The notes under the pieces are model-generated. The model was not told the DNA's origin. It ran no database searches and saw only the letters and a list, made by a program, of their open reading frames with translations. Both the position numbers and the translations under genes were made by a program. From Deroplatys truncata (Eukaryota > Arthropoda > Insecta > Mantodea > Mantidae): a stretch of DNA of 64,000 bases. Positions 1 through 11,688 of this stretch are shown piece by piece. The stretch is taken from contig CM060977.1 in assembly GCA_030765065.1 (NCBI GenBank), positions 157,118,052 to 157,182,051 on the forward strand. Reading direction: 5' to 3'. The first letter of the stretch is position 1. Each line of letters starts with the position of its first letter.

Positions 1-258
1 GACGTTATTTAAGAGGGAAAGGGCTTGAACTAACCGAACTTAACATAACCTAGCTTTTTCGTATTTCCGTAAAATTGGAGTTTAATATACGCTTATAGCT
101 TACCTAAACCTAGTGTAGGTGTTAACACTAGACTCTTAATTGTAGACATTGAAAAGCCAGCTTAATGCATAATGCTGATTTTATCAGGTGGTCGGTTTAG
201 CATGACATGAATGGTATACCTCGAAGACAGAGATCTTTATGGATTTTATAAGTAAAAA
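1..258. other. No recognisable feature
   Basis: AT-rich sequence without a convincing reading frame or repeat. It ends at the first family A repeat. Confidence 0.5.
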
Positions 259-1203
259 TCTGATATATTACACTCGCATGACTTTCTCTAATCTTGTACA
301 AACTATTTTTACAAACTCTTATTCTCCATCTATTTCATATTAATCGAGATAAACATTTGCAGAAACGATCTTTTGACATGCAAAGAGAATTACATTTTAC
401 ACATAGCGACCAGTTCTAAAAATATTTGACTATCGCTTAAGGCCTAGTATGTTCCCCTTGTTTTGTATTTGCAAGGGCAATATAGAAATACAGTAGCCTT
501 TAAGCATAGACATATCTCTTAATAGCTGGTTGCTATGTGCAGCACCATTCTCTTTGCTACAGATTAATACTCTTTGCATATCCGAGACAAAAAAATGAAT
601 AACGAATTCCCATTTGAGAAAATAAGTCTTGAACAATTTAAGGGAATAACAAGCAATATCTCGAAAATGGCTCACTCAACAACAAAAAATGTATATGAAT
701 AAATTGTGTATTTTAACGCGATCTACATTTTTTGTGTTGTAAAATTTCGTCTATCTCTTATGGTTTACCAGTTATGCAAAAGTCGTTCACAATGAAGAAT
801 ACTTTTGGAGCCATTCCCAGGAAATTCAAGATGTACATTTCATTTGTCATGAAAATGTCTTAAACATATTTTTTAATCAAAATCGTTAGAGCCATTTTTG
901 AGAAAATTAAAATTTTCGAAAAATGTTCTATGTGAGGGGTAATCTGGGGTGGGGGTATTTTCTTGAAAACCTTCGTGTCACATCTCTGGAAGATACTGAA
1001 CCTAAATACCAAGTTACGTGTTTATCCGACTGTTCGTTTCTGAGTTATGCTGTTCACAGACAGACACACACAGACAAGTTTCCAAAAATGCTTTTTTTGG
1101 ATTCAGGGGTCTCAAAACATGTATTTCCGGTGAAATGTCGGTATCGAATTTTTGGGTGGAATACAATACTTCCCCTACTTACTATATGTAGTAGAGAAAG
1201 TAA
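259..1203 (+). repeat. Family A interspersed repeat, near full length
   Basis: Reference copy. Orientation is arbitrary: plus means the end reading TCTGATGTGTTACACTCG comes first (here tctgatatattac). About 20 nt in lies ACTTTCTCTA, and the far end carries TAGAGAAAGT as its inverted partner. Just before the far end sits a short hairpin (TACTATATGTAGTA type). A CA-rich microsatellite lies near 1060-1075, and oligo-A or oligo-T flanks both ends. There is no coding frame conserved between copies. Subterminal inverted repeats, a terminal hairpin, a microsatellite core and tandem copies recall non-autonomous Helentrons (DINE/HINE). That assignment is inference. Confidence 0.75.
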
Positions 1204-1671
1204 GAGGTATAAGTATTTGAAAATTAAAAGGAATAACAAAAAATATCTCGAAAGTGATTAACGCCACAAAACTGTTGACATAAACGGTGTGCTGTAACAG
1301 ATATATTTTTTGTATAGTAAGAGTTTATACAAAAGCCATTCAGAAGGAAGAGAACTTCGCAGGATATTCTCAGAAAATTCAAGGTGTACATTTGGTTTAT
1401 CATGGAAATATCATAAACATATGGTATTTAAGCAAAATGGTTAAGAGCCATTTTTCAAAAAATCAAAAGTAACAAAACATTTCCAATGTAAAGGTTACTT
1501 TGGAGCGGGGGGATTTTTCATGGAAATCTTCGTAGCGCATTCTTGGAGGACGCTAAACTTAAATTTAATCAACCTTTTGTTTTTGTGTTCTGCTTCCACA
1601 GACACACAGACCTTCTTTTAAAAACTGGTTTTTAATTCAGGGGATCTCAAAGCCTGAATTTCCAGTAAAAT
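1204..1671 (+). repeat. Family A repeat, left part, tandem to the previous copy
   Basis: A more diverged second A copy begins head to tail with the first. It lacks the TCTGATG end and starts in the middle of the unit (atatctcgaaagtg). It is cut by the LINE at 1672-2751 and resumes at 2752. Confidence 0.65.
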
Positions 1672-2751
1672 GTTGTTGGTCTAATGTGTAGGATTTTGAT
1701 CCATCAATTTTTCCCTTGTTAGCCAATATAAATTGTGTGTCTTCCCATCTGGTACAGCTTTCCTCAATTCTGGGGATTCTAGTAGGTGCTCTCCATTTAA
1801 AATCTTGTCATCATTAAAAGTCTTGCATGCTTTGTCATTCATAAAACCAAACCTATGTAGATGTTCCACTAGTCATTACTAGTGGCTAATCTGAAGTGAG
1901 CAACGGCTTCTTTCCTTGGGACATGTTTTACTTTTTGTACTATTTCTTTTATGTTGGAGTAATTTTTGTTAGTGATTTTCTTTTGAATATTATATTGGCA
2001 TTTTTGTTCTATATTCATTTTGAGATTTTTTAGTGTCATATATAGTCTACATGACTTTATAGGTTTTGAATATAACACTGCATCTTTTTTGGCCAGAAAG
2101 TCTGCTGTCTCGTTACCATTCACGCCCACATGTGCTGGTATCCACTGTAATATTATTGTTGAAATTTTGTTTGGAGTAATCTATAATAAGATCTCACATC
2201 CTTAATATTATAAGATTCATCTGGACTGTCATATCGTTCTATTGCTTCAGTGGCAGAAACTGAGTCTGTGAGAACAACTACTTTATTTTCTTTTATATCA
2301 GTCCTGTAGTGTGTCTGTTCTAATGCTCGACGTATTGCAACAACTTCGCTATCAAAATTTGTGGATTGTCTAGGCAATGTAAAATAATGTGAAAAGTATT
2401 TACAGTATATGCCACCTCCCATATTATTTCTCAATTTATCTGCAGAACCATCTGTATAAATTCTAAGCCACTTTGTTTCCGGGAATTGATTATGTAGATG
2501 TTCAGGTGTAAGAATTCTGCATACTTCTGGCGAGTCTTCTTGTTTATTTAGTTGTTCTATTAGCTCTTTATTTGTTACTATCTTGATAAAATCCATTGGA
2601 TTAGTTCTAGGAGGATGAGGAGTGCGTTTTTCTGATAAATTTAGGGAGTTATAATTCTTCTCTAAAAAGGATTTGTTTGTAAACTGTGTTTTTAGCCTGT
2701 ATTCTCTAGCTAGTTTGTGAAACCATTGATGTTTACTTGGGTTTGTATTTA
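1672..2751 (-). pseudogene. LINE ORF2 C-terminal remnant with RNase H domain
   Basis: A 5'-truncated non-LTR retrotransposon on the minus strand. From about 2757 down to 1681 it reads a linker, a full RNase H-like domain and a short C-terminal tail. All four RNase H acidic positions are visible: the D of IYTDGSA, the E of FDSEVVAIRRAL, the D of VVVLTDSVSA and the D of NGNETADFLAK. The motif QWIPAHVGV is also present. Two frameshifts break it, near 2155-2165 (before the QWIPAHV strand) and near 1868 (after RLATSND). The C-terminal zinc-knuckle cysteines appear lost (KACKTFNDD, HLLESPEL). The domain order fits I/Jockey-group LINEs that carry RNase H; the exact clade is uncertain. It is flanked by a 9-bp duplication CAGTAAAAT (1663-1671 and 2752-2760), which fixes its ends inside a family A repeat. 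Confidence 0.85.
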
Positions 2752-2834
2752 CAGTAAAATCTCTATGTTGAATTTTTGGTTGGAATGCAGTATGCCTCCT
2801 CTGCTTACGGTAGTTAAACAGTAGAGAAGGTAAA
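2752..2834 (+). repeat. Family A repeat, right end after the LINE
   Basis: Continues the copy interrupted at 1671: the ttttggttggaatgcag block followed by the cagtagagaagg terminus. Removing the LINE and one copy of its target duplication restores the family A order. Confidence 0.65.
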
Positions 2835-3298
2835 ATGTCAGGTTGCTAAGGTGTTATTTTCACATTGCTAAGGTGTTATTTTCACAGTGAAGTTAATTCT
2901 CAAAGCTGTTTATAAATACAGTTCATAATGACGAACATCTGAACGGATTAGTTTACACGCCTACTGCAATGAAGGGTTTAATGCACCATCAGCAGATAGC
3001 TTGAGAATGTAGGAAATAATAATTATGTAGCGCTAGAAGTGAATTGCGCAACCGAGGAATGAAATAAAAACTGCCAAACGGAAGAAGACTGTTTTATGTT
3101 GTGCGAAAACAGTCAAGGCAATGATGGCCAAAGTTTAAACCGCGACCATGAGGCTGTGACGTAATCGTGCCGTCACGCTGGGAGCAGTTGCACGTTTCTA
3201 TTTCTGTACTGTAAAGTCCACAAACCGCGGTGACAGCTGTGTCGGGAAGGCACATATAATCAAAATTAGAGACTTTCTTTGCAAGTGAAGTAAGAGTG
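2835..3298. other. No recognisable feature
   Basis: Mixed-composition sequence with a short direct repeat (gctaaggtgttattttcac twice near 2850-2885). The short open frames are not convincing. It ends with AGTG, the target duplication of the next LTR. Confidence 0.5.
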
Positions 3299-4313
3299 TG
3301 AGAAAGTTTATTATTAGCTCCACGTATGGACGCCAATTTGAGAAATGTGGTTTGTTTCTGTTCTTTTTTTTACCACGCTTTGGGCGTCAATTTGAAGTAG
3401 TTTATATTGAAGGAGTTGTATTATATTTCAACTGTTGGGGAGCCGAACTTGTAGTTGCAAAGGTAAGGTACCCGGTTTCCGGTAGTCTTCGCCCCAAGTT
3501 TAAAAATATTAGCTTTGTAATTTGACTGTTTCTTTAGATATTATATATTTGTTTGCCTCGGCTGTGTCAGTATTTGTTAGAGACACGTTTCTCTTGGCAG
3601 GGTGTTGGTACGACTAAGAATGTAGGCTTACACAGATTTTAAGTTTTAATTCACTTGTTTTTATTAATCCTTGTTAAAAATTAAATAGCACTTCACTGAT
3701 ATAGAGAGCTGTGAGATTATTTTATTTAATACTTGCACTTTTTAACACGTATACTATTTTCGTCTCACACGAATACGTAATTAATTTCTCGAGGACACAT
3801 CTCGCGTCTGGTTATGAGCACTGTTTTGAAGCAACACGTCTGGTTATGAGCACTGTTTGGAGGCAATTGAATTGATTTTAACCGTCTAAACTTGTAAATT
3901 TCTGTATTTCAAGTCTCACATTGGCTAATCCTACTCCAATAGAATACCTGCATTTAACTAAAGCTTTTTCTGGTTGTTGATAGGCTATTTTTTTAAACTG
4001 TCTCAAAAATTTACATTATTGCTGCTCTAATAATTACTAGTAGCATTTAAACTTCCTTACTCATTATTGCCTCAAGGTTACCTCATTGTTAGCAACTTTA
4101 AACCTATTTTTCTCACAGCTCCTACATTATTAAATTACGTAATACATTCACATAACGTTATTAAACACGTTTACAATAATATAAGCATATGCAATGACTG
4201 TTACATACATTTTACAAATTATTACATACATATTGCTTCAAGGCGGGCTGTTATTGAATTTACATATTATATAATTAGACTGAAATTATTTAAGTGCTAA
4301 AAATGCTCCCTCA
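3299..4313 (-). repeat. Solo LTR, family B, whole-looking
   Basis: A 1015-bp block starting TGAGAAAG and ending CCCTCA, flanked on both sides by AGTG (3295-3298 and 4314-4317). A TG...CA outline plus a 4-bp target duplication is the signature of an LTR. No internal region follows, so it is a solo LTR. On the minus strand two CCAAT-like boxes precede AATAAA signals, so transcription probably ran minus. The superfamily (Gypsy or BEL) cannot be decided from an LTR alone. Other copies are at 11689, 25515, 29084, 44887, 50553, 55517 and 61197. Confidence 0.75.
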
Positions 4314-4939
4314 AGTGGGGATAAATGTCATTTCTGTAACAACATTTGGAGAGAATGCGGTGAAGTTTTGTACTATTCAGGCTTTATTACTGTTACATAG
4401 TTTAGGCAGTTTATACGTATTTTTAGAAGAAGAATTCACGCGGGATTCATTGTAAAGTAAATAAAGCAATATTTCATTATCATCTTCATGCTTTACGCCT
4501 ATTGGCCTGTTCCGGCCTCGAATAAAATTGTGAATTGATCTTTCCGTCTCATCGTTGGAAGTTCTCGAGTTCTTTTTCCTGTTGTTCTATACTGGGTACA
4601 TAGTTTGGCTGAATGCGCACAGTAGGAGAAACAGCGAACAAGTAAACTCAAAGAAAAGTCCTTAAATCCTTCTAGAAGGACTTTGGTATGCTGGGATCTA
4701 CTGAATGACCAGACGAACTGACAAAACATGGGCAGTTTCCTGGCTAAAGTGCGCGAAGCTAGATTAGATTTGTTCACTTAGTCAAAGGTGACTTATCTCT
4801 ATTTTCCTTTTTCTTGTTTTTTTTCTGTTTATTTTGTCACCATACCTTGTATCTTAAATATGCCTGTACGGTCAATGACCCATGCACTGAATACTTATGT
4901 AATAACTTCAATAATTTGAAACCAATAAAGATACCTTAT
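4314..4939. other. No recognisable feature
   Basis: AT-rich, with no frame or repeat I can place. Confidence 0.45.
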
Positions 4940-5692
4940 CTATCTACTTTTAGTAGCTGTTTTGGAATCCGATGGCCTTCCATTCTTTGTACATCCTTTG
5001 TAGTTTATTTGACGTTGTTTTATTCTTTCATTCAAACTATATATATTTAGTTGTTTTCTGGTGTCTTCATTTTTCTTTTTATATATTCTTTTATAGCCCG
5101 CTACCATTCTTAGAAATCGGATCCCCGCAACCTCTGTCTGGCTTCTTTTCTTGTTAGCGTCCAACATTCACATCCATACAAAATAGTTTGTACTGCTAAC
5201 ACTTTATAAAATATTAGTATTGTGCCTTTCTTATTATATTTAATAGTGCCAATATTTGATTGTGCCAGATATATAATTAAATGTTTGTATCTCCTTTTGA
5301 ATGTCATTGTTTGGCCTATTTCACAGCCTAAATGATTAAAATTCTGTACTTAATTGTGTTGCCATATCTTTGCTCTGAAGGGGAGTTTTCTTTAATAGCT
5401 AAACTTTTGTTTTAGAAGTAGATATATTTAAGTTATATGCAGAGTCCATCTTGTTTAGTTCGTATAGAAAGTATTGTAGAGAATTCTGTAATGCAGTCAA
5501 TATGACTTGATTGCAAATAACAGCGTCGTTGAATTAAAAGTTCCATGGGAACTAATCCGCTCTTGCCATTTTATTATAGCATGCTCGCGATATAGTTTAA
5601 AATGTACAATAGATAGAAGACACCCTTGTCTACTCCTTGATTTATTAATAAAGCAATATTTATATGAATTGTTATCTATTAAAGACAAATGT
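4940..5692 (-). pseudogene. LINE reverse transcriptase remnant
   Basis: Minus-strand fragments in RT order. Near 5688-5500 is SRQGCLLSIVHFKLYREHAI, matching the RQGCxxSPxLFxLY block of non-LTR RTs, followed by STTLLFA, where the catalytic FADD box has decayed. Near 5300-5110 is LYGCECWTLT, the thumb-side motif. Near 5160-4940 is GIRFLRMVAGYKR then NEDTRKQLNIYSLNERIKQ, the usual C-terminal block. Pieces lie in different frames with several stops, so it is an old inactive copy. The YG-ECWTLT and FLRxVAGY pattern is typical of RTE- and CR1-like LINEs; I cannot separate them here. Confidence 0.75.
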
Positions 5693-5899
5693 TATTAAGG
5701 TGATTAAACGATTAAGGGAAAGGATATTGCCACATGTACTGAATAAATTTAGATGATTCAAAGATTGCAATATCAGATGTAATGAATTAACTTATATTAT
5801 AAGGCTCTTAAAATAAAATTTCCCCTTAGTTTTGGCGACAACGAAGGTTATTTTAATCGAAATTGACGTTTAAGGTACAAAGACAGCGAGGAACCTCTG
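5693..5899. other. No recognisable feature
   Basis: AT-rich spacer. Confidence 0.4.
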
Positions 5900-6202
5900 A
5901 TGCTAAGTGCCGGAAACAAGAGAGATAATCTTATTCTGTTTAATAAGATGACATGTTTACTCCAGTTATTCCTCCTTCCTTCTGAAGAAATGAGCGAAAA
6001 AAGTGTTGTTCCCAAAATGTCATACTCATTCCTAGTTATCGAAGACACCATGGATGAGCGATATCCAGAAAAATTCCTAGTCAACAAAGGGACCCTGGAT
6101 GGATTGTATTCACCTAAATTACAAGATTTGTTGTACATTCCATACCAACTTACGCCTGTCAACTTGAAAGGTAAAAAGTACTTCTTGCAATTTCTTATAT
6201 AA
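5900..6202 (+). other. Open frame of unknown origin, 100 codons
   Basis: An uninterrupted plus-strand frame with a non-AT-biased stretch (MSEKSVVPKMSYSFLVIED, then GTLDGLYSPKLQDLLYIPYQ). A good splice-donor-like AAG|GTAAAA follows NLKG near 6171. A minus-strand frame over the same bases (5848-6162) is equally long, so strand is undecided. I recognise neither product. It could be an exon relic or chance. Confidence 0.2.
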
Positions 6203-6555
6203 ACAGGATTGGTTCAAATGTATGGAATGTGAATAAATCCTGGTATACACCTTTAAAATGTTGTCCTAAATTATATATGGCTAAATATCAATACATATAT
6301 AACTTAAGACCTAAAAATTCTCACTTAAAACCGGTAGGAATATTTAAAAATTGATATTGGTACACTGTTCTAATTTCTTATTGTTCACTATAGTGCCCTT
6401 TCTTATCTCTCTTTCTCAAAATTTTGATCGCCTCAAAGCTTTAAATAAATACTAAATTGGACATGGATAGATTTTAATACCTGTCTGTTCATACGGAAGG
6501 AAAGGGGAAAAATTATTATTATTTCTTGATTAATGTGCTATAAAATAAAAAAAAA
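6203..6555. other. No recognisable feature
   Basis: AT-rich, without repeats I can place. Confidence 0.4.
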
Positions 6556-6760
6556 TTGATGTGTTGCACTCGCATGACTTTCTCTACTTTTCTAAAAGTA
6601 TTTTTACCAACGCTTATTCTCCATCTACTTCATGTTAATCGAGATATCGAGATGTTAATCTTATTGCTAATTTTCTTGTAGATGCAAGGGGAATTGGTAG
6701 GCTTTAAGCGATAGTCAAATATTTTAAGAGCTGGTTGCTGTGTGGAGTATTCCATATTTC
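6556..6760 (+). repeat. Family A repeat, end fragment
   Basis: About 200 bp of the TCTGATG-type end: ttgatgtgttgcactcgcatg, the actttctctact subterminal box, then tgcaaggggaattggtagg. The rest of the unit is missing. Confidence 0.7.
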
Positions 6761-7933
6761 ACTGCTAAAAGTGCAGTGGTAACAACTGATACTGAGAGAC
6801 TAAGCAGTGAAGGTTGATTGTAGCAGGGTTTCTCCGCACTCGGACCATCATTAGCACACGCCCTCCTAGATGGACCAGGTAGCGTCAAAATATTCAAGTT
6901 TAAAAATTACATACTGTAGATAACAGGTAGATCGGAATTAAGAAGTATTAGAAGGGAAAGAAGCAATGTATGTTTAGCTATTGCTAGTGTATAATAAAGT
7001 TACCTCACGATTTAATTAAGGCATTAATACATAGAGATCTGAATTACATTATCTGTTCTTTTACAACGAAAGCTGTAACTTGTTGAAAGCCATTTCCGCT
7101 TTTATTAACGTATGACAAAGACCCTCGAAAACTTCTGATCCATAATTTGGATCCGAGGAGACTAAAAGTCCACTTTCCTCGTTGTTCCTTTCTAATAATG
7201 TCACATGTTCCGTATGCTTCATTGAATTACCGGTTGTTTAACATGATGTTTTAAACGTCCTTTGAGCTCTAATGTTATATCTGATGGTTACGCCTTTTCT
7301 GTTGAAGTGTCAAATTCCGCTATAAAAATCTTATTGTGATGTTTCTGGTGTATGGAACTCTTCTTTAATTTACGCATATCGCTAGAGTTCTCCACTGGTC
7401 TGTATCATTTACTGAATAAATGAAACCGTCTGTTGGATTAGGGAGGAGAGTGTCCATACAATACCTGACGTCACCTATAATCCGTGCAATTGCTCTGTTT
7501 ACTTACTAAAACCCCTCTGCCTGGTGGCTGTTGAATAACCCGTACACAAGCCGAACGTGATGGTTCCGCGGTAGTGTCCAAGGCTCGCATTCGGGTGGTC
7601 CCGTTTCATTCCTGCTGCAATGGCCATTTTGACCATGTTTTTTCGCAGTTTTCCCAGGTAGATAGGCGAATACTGGGATGATTTCTGTAATGCCAAGAAT
7701 TTTCCTGTTAATTTCCTTGGCATGTTCCACGTTTGGAGGATCATGCGATTGGACGGCGAGGCGTGTGTCTATAGAATTTGTCTTCACTGAGGAACCGATG
7801 TATGACGAACCGCCAGCGAGACCTCTCCTTGGCGAAGGAGGCTTGTGTGAGTGGTTGGGATCTCGTTAGGGCCTGCGCCTGTGTGTGAATCTGCCGCCCC
7901 GGAACTGGTCGTCCTCTGTGTGCTTCCTTGTCG
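6761..7933. other. Unplaced sequence, GC rises after 7500
   Basis: 6761-7500 is ordinary AT-rich DNA. 7500-7933 is noticeably richer in GC and has overlapping open frames on both strands (7499-7787), none recognisable. It may be part of an old repeat that the SINE at 7934 joined. Confidence 0.35.
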
Positions 7934-8225
7934 TCCTCCGTGGACTAGTGGTACCGTGCTAGCCTCTAGTTCCCAAGGTCGCGGGTTCAAACCCGGCGGA
8001 GGGCGATGGATTTTTTTCGGGCGTAAAAATCATTAGCATGGCTTCCTTCGGAAGGGAAGTAAAGCCGGTGGTCCCGTGTCGTAGATTTACGGCACGTAAA
8101 AGAACCTCAAGCCTGATAAAGAGGCCTCTTAGCAAAATTACCGATCTTTCACGCCCAATATGGAATGGGACGCTAAGGACCATAGTAGTTAAAGAGCGTC
8201 CATAAATAAAACTCAATTTAATTTA
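7934..8225 (+). repeat. tRNA-headed SINE, family 1
   Basis: The head, 7934-8003, folds with a 7-bp acceptor-like stem (TCCTCCG with CGGAGGG). It has an A-box-like TGGACTAGTGG and a B box GGGTTCAAACCC, the internal RNA polymerase III promoter. The body reads ggcttccttcggaaggg and ttacggcacgtaaaagaacc, ending near cataaataaaactcaa. The body is shared with the minus-strand copy at 26867, so this is a genuine SINE family. The central block resembles conserved SINE core domains, but I cannot name which. Confidence 0.85.
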
Positions 8226-9221
8226 TCTGTGTCCTTCGCATTCCTCCCACAGGTTCAGTAGGTACACTGGGCCTCCTATGTGCTTCCGTGCCGAAATTCT
8301 CCTCCGGACCTAATCGCCTTTACTCTACCCATACATAAGATATAACACTACCTCACCAGTCCTCTATAGGCAAAAGGAATTAAATAATACCACAATGAAC
8401 ATGAATATCATTAATACAATTTCGGTACCTAATCGGACGCGCTCATAACTTCTGTCATTCCAAAGACATGAGCAAGTGTTGTGCGGAAGCAAAAGGATAC
8501 CTATCTGAAACGTCAGAAACTGACATTGTCCTTTGGGCGAAATATTAGTAATAATAACTTTTGTGCCATTTTCTCCCCTTCTGCAAGTTTGAACTATGTC
8601 CATAGTATCAGAAAGGCATATTCAAGACGGCGCGGGTTGGGCGTCGGAGTATGCCATTGGCGAATAAAGTCACCAATAGTGATGCGGCGGTAGACTACAA
8701 CGGAGGAAATGAGAACTATTTACCTTCTCCTAGCTTGGGTGACTTAGCACGAGTAAGAAGACTAGGGGACTCTGACAGGCACCCCTACCGGTATGTGCGT
8801 GAAGGTGCACTATTTTTTCGGACTATTCAAACTTTTGTAATCACAGCTGTGGTGAGTAACCTTCCAAAATTAATTAACTTAAAGTGACAGGTAGAGAGGG
8901 AGAAGCAGACAAAGAGAGGTGGTGGTAACGTTCTCTTATATGAAATAAATAAATTTTGTTACGTTGGGGGAAAGCAAGATTCAAACGTTCCTGAATAGAT
9001 AAAGTCGTGTAATAATATGCCAAGTACTGTGTTACGCGAGAAGCTAGTCACAATTACCAAGTAACTGCAATGTGACAAACACTTATATTATTGGAAAACA
9101 GCTATAATGGGAGAAATAAAATAGGAAAAGAGATATTGTGTTTTTTTTTGAAAGTTATTCCTACCTATACCAAGTAGGGGAATTCCTTATACTTAGCATC
9201 CTTCACATCTTTACATACACA
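8226..9221. other. No recognisable feature
   Basis: Contains a modest open frame at 8651-8887 that I do not recognise. No repeat structure seen. Confidence 0.4.
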
Positions 9222-10751
9222 CACTGGTGTGCAAAACATAAGGACGGGATGGGTAAAGTAACATAACAAATGAACTACTTGGTGAAAGTAGATGAAGGTG
9301 CGGGAGCATGTTGCCAGAGGTCTCAACGTACACAAAGCTGGACTCCCATGGCGTGAGTGTAGCGAGCCTATAGTGCCAAATGGGTCTGGTCTCGCAACAC
9401 GGGGCAGTTGACGAAACAGGACAAGACGGTGTGTGACAATTAGCGAGCTGTTACGGTGCACTGTAGTGGTGTTCTTCATTGCAACATGGCCCATAGACAC
9501 CCTTGGGATGACTTCACAGGGGAAGAATCATCGGGAAACTGGAAGAAGGGCGAAGTGTGACGAGTGTTGCTCAGGAGTTTGGAACTGCTCACAGCATTGT
9601 TTCACGTGCATCGGGAACCTTCCAAACCACAGGCACTGCTGTCCCAAGGAGAGGTGGTGGTCGGCCACGCTCAACTACAGCAGCAGATGACCGCTACATT
9701 GTGCAACAGGCAAGAAGGGATCCATGCTAAATAGCAGGTGCAATTGCAACCACATTTAACAGGACAGCTAGGCACGCAATCTCACGATACACATTGATAC
9801 GGCGACTACACAGAGGTGGTTTCTTTGCCCGACGGCCAGTACGTTGTGTTCCATTGACATCCGCACATCGACGGCACCGTTTGCGATGGTCCCAAGAGCA
9901 CCAAAATTGGACCAACGAGGAATGGGATCGCGTGCTCTTCTCGGATGAGAGCAGATTCAGTCTAAGTAGTGATTCTCGACGTACCCTCGTCTGGCGAGAG
10001 GTGGGAACACGTAATGAACCCAGGAACATCCTTGAACATGATCGGTTTGGTGGTGCGGGTGTTATGGTTTGTGGAGGCATAATGTTGCATGGGCACACCG
10101 ACCTCCAAATCTTTGAACGCGGTATGCTCACTGGTCAACGTTATTGTGATACTGTACTCCTTCCCCATGCGCGTCTTTTCATGGGTGCAGTCGGCCCTGA
10201 CTTCATTTTTATGGATGACAATGCGCGACCGCATCGAACAGCGCAGGTGGAGGATCTCATGGAACGAGAGGATATTCGGCGAATGGGCTGGCCTGCCCGT
10301 TCCTCCGATTTGAATCCCATCGAGCACGTGTGGGATGCTTTGGGGAGACGCATTGCAGCACATCCACATGCACCAACGACCATCCAACAGTTGTCAACAG
10401 CGCTGGTGGAGGAATGGAACGCCCTACCACAAGAACTGCTTACCAACCTTGTGGCCAGCATGGGAGCACGATGCAGAGCATGCATTGCTGTCCGTGGTGA
10501 TCATACACCCTTTTAAGCACCATGTAACTGTTTTTGTAAATCTAGAGAACCATCATATGTCGTATTGACTTAAGTGTAATTTATGGTGTATGAATAAAAG
10601 TGGCATTTGTGTTCGCCTCATTGCATATTTCGTTTAGTTGCCTACTGTAGCAGTTCCCGCTATATATGATTCAAGTTTCATCGAGCTATGTTATTTGGCA
10701 GTGTCAAAGCATGCGAAGATTACTTTCGTCCTTAGGTTCTGCACACCAGTG
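9222..10751 (+). mobile_element. Tc1-like DNA transposon with both ends
   Basis: Terminal inverted repeats of about 26 bp: CACTGGTGTGCAAAACATAA at the left and, read inward, CACTGGTGTGCAGAACCTAA at the right, both followed by GGACG. The right flank begins TA; the left flank reads CA, so one half of the TA target duplication has probably mutated. The 1.53-kb length and a single intronless transposase are standard for Tc1-type elements. Confidence 0.9.
9486..10516 (+). pseudogene. Tc1 transposase, lightly broken
   Basis: About 343 codons, the usual Tc1 length. The helix-turn-helix N-terminal half runs from RIIGKLEEGRSVTSVAQEF to the GRPR hinge (GGGRPRSTT). The DD34E core is intact: D in RVLFSDESRFSL, D in FIFMDDNARPHRTAQ and E in NPIEHVWDALG. 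It is damaged by a one-base frameshift near 9515 (DFTG, then GRIIG in the next frame) and an in-frame TAA at 9728. Downstream of that stop the frame is open for 262 codons (9731-10516); the uninterrupted stretch from a usable start begins at 9794. The fossil is young enough that the terminal repeats and core are well kept. Confidence 0.9.
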
Positions 10752-11688
10752 TATATAACTGGGTTATGGGTTAGGTAGTAATAAATAAAAGTAACACTTT
10801 CCATCTTCAACTCAAGAGTAGCGAAGGAGGGGGTTGATCAGCCATAAAGATGAAGCCATTAGTGCCATTTACTTTCACCTTTTCGTGAATAGAATTCAAT
10901 AGACTTTATTAAGGCTTTCTCCGTTTCTACATGCATAAGTAGGTATCTAATTTAATACACATAAATGGGTTTTTCTTGAATTTACTTCATTTGCTAGCAA
11001 TGAACAACCCACCTTCTTAGAACTGCTGTAGTGTCCAATTGCCTCAGGGCCTGAGCTGCTCGACTAAGATTTTTCCTTTCTCAGAAAGCAAATTTCTGGT
11101 AACTCTTAATGCAGTAACCCTGAATTAATTTCAAATTAAATTCGTCGTCTTTGGAAATCCATTGTTATTAAGGGATTTTAAACATCTGAAAAATATAGTA
11201 ATTCAAAAAGGAATCTACGATTAGTTGAAAGTTTGGTACGATTTCATAGACCGTTCAATAGACGCGATTTTTCAGCGACTGACGGCCATAATTGGTTGAA
11301 ATTAAAATACCTGACATATGAACGGAATAGTCGACGTAACTAAAACACTAACAACGTACAATTCATTTTTAATTAACTTGTAGCTTTTACCATATATGCA
11401 GAATATGAATCAAATGTAATAGCAAAGATTTTAACAGTTATGTCGAACCACTTATGAGATATTAGTTTTGCTTATATTTAATAACCTTTGATATGCTGAT
11501 ACAAAATACTCTTTGTATCAAACAGCTTTTTATATCTGTCTTAAATTGATATTTTTAACTTAAAACATTTAACATATACATTTTATGTTTTGATTAACTA
11601 TAATTGGTGTTTAATTTTAACTAGTGAGATATGTGTGAAAACCTTATGTAAGAAAAGACGTTATTGGGATTTAGGAGATTGCGACATT
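10752..11688. other. No recognisable feature
   Basis: AT-rich sequence between the Tc1 element and the truncated LTR. No frame or repeat is supported. Confidence 0.45.

Noticed and set aside
923-1261. Open frames inside family A repeats (for example 923-1261, 49368-49736 and the threonine/histidine-rich frames)
   Set aside because: They are produced by repeated DNA such as CA tracts; the frame is not conserved between copies or lies antisense to a better-supported LINE.
3094-3336. Small minus-strand frame near 3.1-3.3 kb as a gene
   Set aside because: Unrecognised, cysteine-containing by chance, and overlaps the LTR boundary.
4067-4300. Frame at 4067-4300
   Set aside because: Lies within the family B LTR and is not conserved as a frame in other copies.
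9727-10485. Minus-strand frames over the first Tc1 transposase
   Set aside because: Shadows of the plus-strand transposase, which has the DD34E motifs.
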